From: Spirogloea muscicola
Taxonomy: Eukaryota > Streptophyta > Zygnematophyceae > Spirogloeales > Spirogloeaceae
Assembly (NCBI GenBank): GCA_009602725.1
Contig: WELB01000323.1
Coordinates: 56,748 to 79,518 of the forward strand
Direction: 5' to 3'
DNA length: 22,771 nucleotides
The translations under genes were made by a program, and so were the position numbers. Positions 1 to 14,500 of this stretch are shown here, one piece after another. The notes beneath the pieces are model-generated. The model searched no databases. It was not told the DNA's origin and saw only the letters and a program-made list of their open reading frames with translations. How positions within the stretch are numbered: position 1 is the stretch's first letter; every line of letters begins with the position of its first letter.

Positions 1-5715
<5,715 letters not shown>

Positions 5716-6188
5716 CACACAACAATGCTCCTTGCCAAGGGCCGCATAAACCTGGCCCTTGATGTTCTTTGTTATGTCCATTTCCTTCCCAGCCCAATTG
5801 GTGGAGGTTAGCTTCACGATTTATGTTATTGCTTGAACTGCCATCTTTGTGGTTTTTGATTGTGAATCCTTCAGCCAAATAGTAAGCAATTCTTAGAGCA
5901 TTTGCCATGTGGCAAATGCTGGCAAATGCTCGTCTCTTGTATACATATCCATCGCCCTCACTGGTGATGACATGCTAGCAGGTTGTAGATGTGTGCGGCA
6001 CTCCTTAGCTGGTCAGCAGCTGTTAAGTGCACCAACAGTACTTCACTCTATCAGTGTCTAGTGTTGGTCTTAGTAGTCATCATCTTGTAGTGAGAGTGTC
6101 ACATTGTTAGAAATGTGAGAAGGAGAGGTGGAAGCTTAAACGCGGCCGAGATACGCAAAGGATCAAGGATATAGGGTGTGCAGGTGAT
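5716..6188. other. Convergent intergenic region (3' UTRs)
   Basis: 473 bp between the stop of the NAD kinase (+) and the stop of the Asterix gene (-). It should hold both 3' UTRs. I found no TGTAA chlorophyte polyadenylation signal on either strand here. The only structured element is the hairpin at 5897-5920. Confidence 0.6.
5897..5930. repeat. Perfect 10-bp hairpin plus a third copy of the arm
   Basis: AGCATTTGCC at 5897-5906, loop ATGT, and its exact reverse complement GGCAAATGCT at 5911-5920. The right arm is then repeated immediately at 5921-5930. The site lies about 180 bp past the NAD kinase stop, between convergent genes, so it could mark 3' ends, but the role is inferred. Confidence 0.8.
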
Positions 6189-7096
6189 TTATGCAGATCC
6201 TTGGGTCGCCTTGATCTGGGGCCCAAAGTAGTTGGTCACAATGCCCATTACAGCGAACCTGCCAAGGAAGAACAACTATGCAAGTGAGGCTTCGGTCAAG
6301 CAACATGCAGGACTTCTTTGATAGTTACGTTTTAGTATAGAGGTCGGTACAGTTTGACCATTGCAATTACGATGCTCAGCAGTACATGAACTGTTGTTGC
6401 CTGACACAACAAGGTCGCATACAGACTGGAGCATAGGACAGCTACGTCCACTCTGCAGGAGTCAGTGGAAGAGTTGAGCAGTTGAAGGAATAGGGGTTTA
6501 CGTGAATGCACACACAATCTGCTTGAGGTCCTGCTCAGCATTCCGCATGTTGGCCAGCGCTTGGGCACAGAACACGATGGACAGCCAAGTCGCATATCTT
6601 TGCTGCACGCAGAGAAGGTAAAAGCAGAGGGGGAGGGTGTGGGAGGGGAAGTAGGAGCAGCCGCTGATTGTCAGGAGCGCAAAGGTGCAGAAGTCAGTCT
6701 GCAGACTGTTAGAGTTGCCTGGTGGGCGAGGATGCATTTGCAACTCTGACGCTATGATTGCAGACGAATAGTTGCAGCTTCCCTCATCCAGAGCCCGAGA
6801 CGACGACTCAATGGCTTACGTCATTGTGCGACGTGCGGCTCTGCTCCACTTCTATCCGGGTGATTTCCATGTGTAGCGGGGAACGACATGAGGTGTGGAG
6901 GAAGAGAGATGGAGAACAAGGGCGGGAGGGCAGCAACCAAGCGAGCGCCCAAGGCCAGTAGCAGCTGCGCACCCGCAGCATGACGCCGAGGATGCCCATG
7001 ATGATGGCGACCATGCTCGCGACATCCAGCGGCTGGTCCTCGGGCTTCACCACTGGTGGCATATACTTGGCGGCCCGCTGCGGCTGCCGTGGGTCC

Positions 7097-7132
<36 letters not shown>

Positions 7133-7155
7133 NCGCTGCGCTGCGACGGGGCCAT
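6189..7155 (-). CDS. Asterix (WDR83OS/PAT10) family protein, PAT-complex subunit
   Basis: Small ER membrane protein. In animals Asterix pairs with CCDC47 in the PAT complex, which shields polar transmembrane segments during multipass-protein insertion. Three exons on the minus strand: 7155-6973, 6602-6502 and 6258-6189, giving 117 residues; phases agree and donors and acceptors are GT-AG. Residues 1-8 are followed by eleven Gly, then the family's conserved start ADPRQPQ, a Pro-rich segment (YMPPVVKPEDQPLD, 31-44), a first membrane segment (about 46-60), the family-typical FCAQALANMRNAEQDLKQ (about 72-89) and a last hydrophobic stretch ending FAVMGIVTNYFG (96-107). The usual family length is about 100-106 residues; the extra is the Gly tract. 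One base (7133) is N, inside the codons for the tract, so residue 8 and the tract length are uncertain. The gene is tail to tail with the NAD kinase. Confidence 0.93.
7098..7136. repeat. (GCC)n triplet run with an unresolved base
   Basis: A continuous GCC/GGC run of roughly 12 units, broken only by an N at 7133. It encodes the poly-Gly tract of the Asterix protein on the minus strand. The N suggests slippage or disagreement between reads, so the copy number may be wrong or variable. Confidence 0.9.
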
Positions 7156-7619
7156 GCCTGCCGCGGCTCCCCCGGCCGCAGCCGCTCTCTCCTTCCAAGG
7201 TCCGCGGATTGGCGCCTTCGTTGAGTGCCCAGCTGGGGTTCCGTGGCTCTTCCGGCTCAGCTCTCGGCTTGGCGGGCGAGGCCGGGCGCTGGGCTGGCGC
7301 GCCCAGGCGACGAAGCTCCAGAGGTGCAAGCTTGGATCGAGTTATGGAGGGGCCTGAGTCGAAGGAGGAGAGAATGCGGCTGCTGATGTTAAAGAATCGG
7401 CTGTGAACTGCCAGCCAGATGCATAGAGGTGTTCATGACGGAGCCAAAGGCTAGGCAGATAGGGCGCCCTCAATACCCCCGTGTCAGCAGTAGGATGTCA
7501 GATGAGCTGAGGGGAGGAAGAGCAACCCCGCTGCGCAAACCCGAGGCTGCTGCAAGGAAAACGTGTGTATTAAGAGATTGGGAGGCCATGTGTGGCCAAG
7601 TACAAAGGCAAGCACATTG
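7156..7619. other. Upstream region of the Asterix gene, no gene seen
   Basis: About 460 bp between the Asterix start codon (minus strand) and the 3' end of the LINE pieces. It should carry the promoter and 5' UTR of Asterix. I see no convincing TATA box or coding exon; short open frames here show no family motif. Confidence 0.5.
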
Positions 7620-8995
7620 ACAAATGTACGTCACCTGCTGCTAAGCTGACCCGCTCAGTAACCACGAGTCAGCACATAGAGGTCGCTAACTGATGCTCGA
7701 ATACCGGACGCAATCGACAAGCTCTTGAATTACCAGCCAAGGCTCGACTAGCTTTCTGATGCAACTCATGAGCCTGAGCTCGCTGCTGCAAGGGCGCGAC
7801 CAGCGCTGCAAAGCAATCGCCTGGGACCGCTGTAGGCACACAGAAATGAATTCGGTAGCAGGAAACAAGTCCCAAAGGCACCGAGCCACCGGGAAGGGCT
7901 GCACCCTGTTCATGGCGCCGCTGGTCAGCTTGAGAGGCCAGCAGCGAAAGTAACGAGGACCACCAACCCCCGTAACACCCATGGATGTCCATGGCCAGGG
8001 GGTAAAAGGTATCACCCACCGGGTGGTCCTTGTACTTGTGCAACTTCTTCTGTTCGGCCACCTTCACGGCATTGCTTCTGAGACCGGCTGGTCTCAGAAG
8101 TAATAGGCCCTTCGGCCGGAAGCTGTCGGTTAGGACGACGTCCATGAGGAGCCGCTTGCCACCTCCTGGAGGGACGTCAATTAGATCGACACGCCTCGTC
8201 CGAGGGACCCCGTTGCGGAGTTGGACGGGCATCACCCCGGTGCTCTCCAACGCCACTGATATCCCGCCTCCTTGACGATGCCATACATGGCGTCACGTAG
8301 GAGGTTGTGGGAGCCCGTGCGCTCACTGCCTTTGGCACACCTGAGCATGTGGTCACCCATGGGCAATGCATCATGCTCAGTAAGCCCACATTCACATTGG
8401 GTCACCCCTGCCAAGCACAGGGATGGTAGGCCAAGGCGGCGGCGCATAGCATCGCAAAACAAAGCACTCTCCATCCGCAAGCCCGCATGCAAAGGAAAAG
8501 CGCGGAGCCACTCAGACGCTCCCAGAGACGAAACAGCTAGGAGCCGAGCCTGGCCTCGAGCATCCCCTTGGAGGAGACTCCGGAGATGCTCCAGTGGTTG
8601 CTTGTCTGCAGCACGGAAAACCGCGATTGAGCCTTAACATCAGAAACGTCAGCCCAGGCAGCAAAACGAAAAGGCTCACTCACCAGAGGCGGGTATTTGG
8701 CGAAGAGGTCCTGTTGGCATGCTTTAAGGGTCACTTGGAAAGGCAGACTCCCCTGAACCACGTTGCTGATGTGAGGCGGCAATACACGACGTTGCTCAAG
8801 AGAGAAGGCGCGCGGGGCGCATGAATTGAAAGGGAGGCCAATTCAAGCCAATACATTGTTCAGGCAGAGTCGAGTCAAGGAGGAATTGTCCAGATATGGA
8901 CGAAGCCACTTGAGCCAGCAGCCAAGGTACGCTGGTCTGCATAAGCGGACCAAGGGGCGAAAACCAAGCCCACCTTGACGTTCCCTTCGGCTCAC
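7620..8995 (-). mobile_element. Degenerate LINE retrotransposon, C-terminal part and 3' end (copy A)
   Basis: Minus-strand remains of a non-LTR retrotransposon polyprotein, read from 8995 down. First comes a post-RT block with RERQGGLGFRPL (about 8985-8950), then LPPHISNVVQGSLPF (about 8780-8740). Next is a Cys/His motif CECG...DHMLRC...ERTGSHNLLRD (about 8396-8310), then RRVDLIDV and KRLLMDVVLTD (about 8200-8130), and KDHPVGDTFYPLAMDIHG (about 8030-7980). GGLGFR and the Cys/His-RHN-LRD motif are known from C-termini of algal, plant and fungal LINE proteins. It is dead: the frame changes at least once (about 8240-8256) and stops interrupt it. The 3' end near 7626 shares a 54-bp tract with 10613-10666. 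The upstream RT part appears to be the piece at 9895-10400, now separated by about 900 bp of other LINE DNA. Confidence 0.75.
8075..8100. repeat. Perfect 11-bp hairpin inside LINE copy A
   Basis: CTTCTGAGACC (8075-8085), loop GGCT, then GGTCTCAGAAG (8090-8100), an exact reverse complement. The matching part of the related copy at 9330-9400 shows no such hairpin. Confidence 0.75.
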
Positions 8996-9813
8996 AGACA
9001 AATCTGTTTCGCACAGAGCTCCACCACCACCTCGGCCTTCCCCCCCCTTGCTTGGCTGGCATCCGCCAGTGCGAGTGTGGCCACATTGCCGATGACAAGC
9101 TCGATCTAGCTGCTCATATGTTGAGATGTGTTGAGGGGGGTGAGCGCATTGCCTCCCACGACATACTCAGGGACACAATGTTTACAATTGTTCGAGAGGC
9201 GGGGTATCATCCGGCGATGGAGGTGTCCGGCATCATGCCAATCTCCTCAAAGGCGCGGCAAGCCATACGTGCGGCGTCTGGACGTGGTCGCCAACCCCCG
9301 GAGCGGTGGGCCTCGTCTGCTCCTGGACGTGGTACTGATCGACGCATACAAGGCTGGCGCACCCACGTCAACCGTGTCTGGCTGGGCCACGTCCAGCGCG
9401 GAGCGCAAGGAGGAGCGGCACTACCAGGACCATCCCCGAGGGGACCATCTTTATCCGTGTGCCACGGATATCTACGGAGGCTACGGCGTAAAATGGTCCT
9501 CCCTGATCTAGCATCTGGCCCGGCTGCTTGATGCGTGTCGTCGAAGTCCGGGGGCCAGCTTGGGCCACTCCAGCATTCGGCAGGCCTTAGTTGCACATTA
9601 TAAAATGCGGCTCTCTCTTGGTTTGCAGCGCTCGCAAGCATTGGCTCTTCTTCAACGTGCAGGGCGCGCTCTAAGTCAGGCCTCCGCTTTTATGGCTACG
9701 CTCCAGCTCCCCAAGTAAGCTTGTCGGATTTGTGCTCACCCGTGGGTACTGATGCCACCTTAGGCACCTTAGATTAGGTCTCCGTACTCTGTAGCCCTGT
9801 TTACTTTGCCCTA
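8996..9813 (+). mobile_element. Degenerate LINE C-terminal fragment, opposite orientation (copy B)
   Basis: Plus-strand relative of copy A. It starts with a frameshifted stretch resembling LFRTELHHHLGLP, followed after a C-run by CECG (9070) ... AHMLRC ... ERIASHDILRD and then, after another frameshift near 9240-9260, PRLLLDVVLIDAYKAG and YQDHPRGDHLYP. A further block (KMRLSLGLQRSQALALLQRA, about 9604-9663) ends at a stop near 9718. The same motif order as copy A shows that both are C-termini of the same protein family. A stop at 9509 and the frameshifts make it a pseudogene. 9720-9813 is probably its 3' untranslated tail. Confidence 0.7.
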
Positions 9814-9886
9814 GACTCTGCCTGAACAATGTTTCGGCTTGAATTGGCCTCCATTTCATTTCATGCGCCCCGCACGCCTTCTCTCT
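9814..9886 (+). mobile_element. LINE fragment inverted relative to 8799-8871 (copy C)
   Basis: These 73 bases match the reverse complement of 8799-8871 with 5 mismatches by my count (about 93 percent). The matching part of copy A sits between its GGLGFR block and its Cys/His block. The piece ends where minus-strand RT sequence begins, so it marks a junction between fragments of different copies. Confidence 0.85.
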
Positions 9887-9894
9887 CTGACGTA

Positions 9895-10400
9895 TGGGCA
9901 GCGTACATTGCACCAGTACTGCTGGAGACTGCTCTAGGAGTGGGTGAGCAATCAGATCAGCAAGGCATTGCTGAAGCTTGACATCTATGGATGCATAGAT
10001 AGCATCCAAGCTGACCGACGGTGGGACCGTACGCAGGAGGTAGCACGGCCGCTGTGCTACACTCCTGGTGAAAATGGCCACTGCCAACTGAGAATCCCCA
10101 AGGCTGGGGAGCTCTGGCAGGACCTGCATGTATCCTTGGAGACGAGCAAGGACAGAACCCTCCGAGAAAGACGGGTCCCCTAATGGCACTCCCAAGATCC
10201 TCAAGCCGCCCTCTGGAGTCTGACAAGATGTCGGCAACGAGGGGAAGAGGGTAAGAGGGATGCCAATGGGGGACCGGGCAGAGCACTTGGACAGAAAAAG
10301 TGCGCGCCCATTGAGAAGAGGGCTGGCAAAGCCAGCCCAAAAAGAATGGACAATGTCCAGAAGAGCTCTCTAATGCAAGGCAGTGGGCGAGGGCTGCGAA
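9895..10400 (-). pseudogene. LINE reverse-transcriptase thumb region fragment
   Basis: Minus-strand reading gives GGLRILGVPLGDPSF (about 10195-10150), then LARLQGYMQVLPELPSL, PCYLLRTVPPS and VQCTLPIR (near 9900). This is the typical order just after the RT catalytic core of LINE proteins: G-[FL]-[RK]-[IV]-LG-x-P-[LI]-G, then the R-x-x-LLR-x-x-PP segment. Upstream, another frame reads LNGRALFLSKCSA (about 10320), resembling the N-x-x-K-C segment of the same enzymes. No YxDD catalytic motif is visible, so it is truncated. LPIR followed by the GGLGFR block near 8980 would restore the normal order, suggesting that this and copy A were once one element. Confidence 0.65.
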
Positions 10401-10610
10401 ACCTCCATGCTACCCAAGTTCTGTGAGAAGTCAGTACCAAAGCCGGAAAGAATGTACAAGGTCCGAAGGGGAAGGAAGTTGCAAGTAAACACGTAATTAC
10501 ATGAGTTGCCAAGTACGATGAGAGAAACAGCTTATATAAAGTAAGGCGATGGCTGTGAGAGGCCATTCCAAAAGGAATGAACAAGGAAGCAAAGGCAGGT
10601 ACTCGTGTAG
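10401..10610. other. Unassigned degenerate sequence within the LINE cluster
   Basis: No gene motif is readable. Three loosely similar stretches of about 20 bp, all containing AAAAGAATG-like or AAAGAATG-like cores followed by ACAAGG or ACAATG, occur near 10340, 10446 and 10570. A TATATAAA at 10533-10540 has no gene nearby to serve. Probably eroded LINE DNA. Confidence 0.35.
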
Positions 10611-10955
10611 ATGTACGTCACCTGCAGCTAAGCTGACCCGCTCAGGAACCACGGGTCAGCAAGTAGAAGCTTCTGATCAATGCCCACATGTGGGACGGCA
10701 AATCCCAAGCCCTTCTGCCACCATCTAAGGCTTGTCCAGCTTTGAGGTGCGAAGTATGAGCCTGAGCTCGCTGCAAACAGGCTGACACTTGCCAGCGCAA
10801 GAACGACACTTATGCTGCTGCAAGCCCATGTTAGGCGGAAGCATCTTCACGTCGTGCATACATCCTAAATCAGTCATATTTCTGAGTAGGGTATCGGAAC
10901 GAGGACCTACGCAGCCACAGATGTCGACTGCGGCTGGTAGAAGGTGATCAAAGCG
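10611..10955 (-). mobile_element. 3' end of a second minus-strand LINE copy (copy E)
   Basis: Positions 10613-10666 match 7626-7679 (about 5 differences in 54 bases), and further blocks match in order (AGCCTGAGCTCGCTGC at about 10757 and 7770; the AACGAGGACC region at about 10900 and 7955). Reading the minus strand from 10950 gives DHLLPAAVDICGCVGPRSD, the counterpart of the DHPVGDTFYPLAMDIHGCYG region of copy A. It therefore contains only the extreme C-terminus and 3' UTR, as expected of a 5'-truncated LINE insertion. Confidence 0.75.
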
Positions 10956-11393
10956 GGGGTGGTCAACTCAGTGCTACAACTCTCTCTGCTCTGCACTAGG
11001 GACTGCGTAGCCAGCAATGTGAGTCGATTCTGGAGCTTCACAAGCCTCCATAACAACCACTTCGACCACGGCACACCAGCCTTTTACAGCCATTCCCCTC
11101 TTTGGGAGGGACGGCACACGCTGTGCGCAAGAAATGGAAAGAAGGCCAAGCTGAGAGGAAGACTTTTCCAGTTGAGGGCGATGTCTTGACTGGCAAGCTG
11201 AGTCAATTTTCTTCACATGTGAAAAGGCAAGGAATTGCACAGCATAGGGCTACACAAATCGAAGTCCTAGGCCACGAGGTTACAGGCTGAAGCACGGCTG
11301 GAGAAGGCCCTCAAAAATCACGAGCAACGACAACCCGTTTGCGATAACCTGCCGTCTTCGGCCGACGTTACGTCAGAATAGCACAATTGATAC
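10956..11393. other. Upstream region of the ABC transporter gene
   Basis: About 440 bp without a recognisable coding exon. It lies between LINE copy E and the transporter's first exon and should hold its promoter and 5' UTR. The only motif I note is TTACGTCA at 11368-11375, a bZIP/CRE-type core next to another ACGT, 19 bp upstream of the first possible ATG; this is a weak suggestion. Confidence 0.4.
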
Positions 11394-11467
11394 ATGCCAG
11401 CGTGGAGAGCTGACAGGGATTGGTGTCAGGGCTGGACGCGCGTTCACACTGGTGCTCCGAGACAACA

Positions 11468-11505
<38 letters not shown>

Positions 11506-14500
11506 TGCAGCCGCCATTGACACCTCCGACGGCGGCGTGCGCGACGGCCGGGGCGCACGAGGCGGCCAGAGCAGCGAGCTCCGCCAATGGCTCTGTGCTG
11601 CTGAGAGGCCGATCGATGGCGTCGCCGCTGCCCTGCCGCTGCGCAGCCGCCGATGCCGCCGCCGCCGTCGGCGCCGCCGCGTCCGCCGCAGCCGGGAGAT
11701 CCGACCGCCAGGGAGGGCCCTCACCAACCGCCGCCTGCGCCGGTGCCGCCGCCGCCGCCGCCGCCGAAGGCCCGGGCGCCGGCGGGGCAGCCAGCTTCGA
11801 GGCTCAGCGCCAAAACCCCTCCGCATCCTCGCAGCAACAACGGCAGCCGCAGCAGCAGGAGCAGCGCGGCGACGGCTCTCACGAGCCGCTGCTGCAGCAC
11901 GGAGGCAGCGGCGGCGCCGTCCATGGCAGCATCGACAACGGCAACGGCAGCGGCGATGGAGCCGGCGCGGCCGCCGCCGTGATCCACGAGCTCGTGGAGA
12001 CCGGGGTCAGCTGCAACGGCAACGGCGCTTCCCCGCTGTCCTCCGAGGAGCCTCCTGTGCCGTCTGAGGCTTCTGAGGCCTCCACCTCCTCCTCTGCTCC
12101 CTTCTCTCCCTGGCCACGGCCCTCCGCCTCCTCCGCCATCGGCGACTCGCCGCACGGGCCCAGCCGGAGGCTCTCAGCTGCCCTGCGGGCGGCGGTCTCC
12201 TTCCTGCCTTATGGCAGCTGGTGGGACCTCGGGGAGGCTGGTCGCGAGAGCGGCCCCCCGCCCAAGTCGGTGTGGGCGTCCATCCGGCGCCTGGCCGCGC
12301 TCGTCGCGCCCGACAAGCTCGTCCTCTCGCTTGCCTTTATCTCCCTCGTCACCGCCGCGGTCAGCTGCGCTGATTCCTTACCCGAAAACTAGACTCTGTG
12401 CCTCAAACTTTAGAGCTTTGGTGCAGCGAGAGCACCGTCCTCGGATAAGTCAGCAGCTCCTCTCCTTTTCATAGCTCCATCTTGCGTCTGCTCCTCCTGC
12501 ACTAGCTTGGCTTGTGCCTTGCCTCTTTGGATCAATGATGTGTGTCAGACTGCATGTACGTGACGAGTTGGCCCGAGTGCAAATGCGCAGGTGTCCGAGG
12601 CGGCTATTCCACATTATGTTGCTGCCTCCATCTTCTCGGCGGCGTCTGGCGGCAGTGTCACATTCTACCACAATGCCCGCATGCTAACAATCATGGCAGT
12701 CGTCTCTGGTGTTTTCAGGTCGGCTTTATCCTGACGTTGCTGTACAGAAACATACTAGCAATGCCTGAGCCACAAAGAGTGTATGCCAAGGGACAGACAT
12801 GCGCAAACAAATTGGAACAGAGCTTGTCTGAAGGATCTAAAGTGTCTTCAGACACTTTAGATCCTGCTCCTTCTGGATGGAGCTTGCATGAAGCTAATGC
12901 TGGAAGCTCTCAAAGACCATCAGGCATTGTGACAATAGGCAATGGAACAATGCTTAAAAACATTGGCCTAGCCCTAGCTTTAACCCTGACAGGTGAAGCC
13001 TAAGTTCCTAATTCTAGACCCTCAAGAGTGTTGCACTGTGCGCCTCCTGACAGAACATCAAAGTGTTCTGCCTGTTCAGTGGTGCCAGGGGCTGCTTCTT
13101 TGCCATTGGCAATCAGTTACTGGTGAGATCCCTGTTTCTCAATGTCAGAGAGAAAGAGAGAGAGAGAGGCCAGCACTTCTGCCTGCATATTGTCACCGCT
13201 GCTGGTCAAACATGTGGCCTTGAGCTGATTGCGAGTCTGTGGTTGGTGCGGTAGGTCAACAGAATGAGGGAGAATCTATTTTCTACAATAGTCAACCAGG
13301 TGAGATGCTGAATTCAGAGCCGACCTCGAATCCTCTGCCATGAGATCACCTGCAGCAAAGCAATTGTAGGAATACTGCACTGCATTGCATTGCATCCAGG
13401 TGCCTTTGCTTCCTGGTACACAAGCTAACAATTGAATAGAAGGCTCTTTGTTCTGACGCCTTTACAGCATGGTGACATGCTTATGATGCTTACCGCCAAG
13501 TTGTTCCTATCCTGGCATTCTTTGTCATTCTGCAGGATATAGCCTTTTTTGATGCCGAGGATGTCGGAGGCCTCACGAGCCGGCTGGGCTCTGACTGCCA
13601 ACAAGTGTCCCGCATCATTGGAGCCGACCTCAACATTCTCCTAAGGAATATGTTGCAGGTGAAGTCTGCAGCTAGTGAAGAATACACCATCTGACTTGTA
13701 GTCAACAAGCTGCCTCACTCCGGAGTTTTCAAGGATCCTGTGACGTGCTTGTTTAGCCTTCCTAAGACCCGCCTATTGTGGTGATTGCAGGGAGTTGGAG
13801 CAATGTTTTACTTAGTCAGACTGTCACGGCCCCTTGCCTTGACTACATTAGCCATATGTGCTGTAAAGATTACATTGATCATTCTCTATGGCAGGTGACA
13901 TGCATGTTCAGTTGATCACTTCTATGTGCATCACGTCCATGATTGACACTGCTAGTAAGCGTTGTCAGCTGCATTGCGTGTACTCAGGAACCATGTGAAT
14001 TCAGAGAATTACGTGCTCAATAGCAGCCTGCAAATGTATGATCTAAACAAGAAACAACTCTGCAACTTCTGTGTCATGTACGTCTTGTTGATGGCCCATT
14101 TATATACTTGCCTGCTTGTTTCCCAGGTACTACCGGCGTACAGCCAAGGCTGCGCAAGATGCCACAGCATCAGCGAATGTGGTCAGTGCTGCAGACATGC
14201 TTGCAAAGCACGTTGTTGTCTTGCCAGTACATGGGCTGCTTTCACCAATTTCCGAGTGAATGTAGTCAAAACACACAAGGAGAAAGACTTCTCTCATTCA
14301 ATCTGTACTGAGTCAATGCTGCACAATATGGCAGGTCGCAGAGGAAGCCTTCTCGCTTGCTCGGGTAGTGCGAACATTCGGCACGGAGCAGCAGGAGATA
14401 TCACGGTACTCCAGATCTCTCCTCAAACTGTCACCCATTACTTCTCACCTGTCAATACCTTTCTACAGCAAAAGGCATAAAGCACTCTCGTCATCCAAGT

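Noticed and set aside
9671-10237. Intact minus-strand host gene of 188 codons
   Set aside because: The first part is LINE reverse transcriptase; after the LPIR near 9900 the frame runs antisense through the inverted LINE fragment at 9814-9886, so the open frame is a chance fusion.
10533-10540. TATATAAA as a promoter
   Set aside because: It lies in eroded LINE DNA, over 850 bp from the nearest gene start on its strand; a similar TATATAAA in intron 17818-17877 shows that such matches are incidental.
11420-12067. Long plus-strand frame rich in poly-Ala and poly-Arg over the transporter's first exon
   Set aside because: It is a shifted frame of the GCC-rich exon. The frame starting at 11394 leads directly into the conserved transporter sequence, while this one ends without a family motif.
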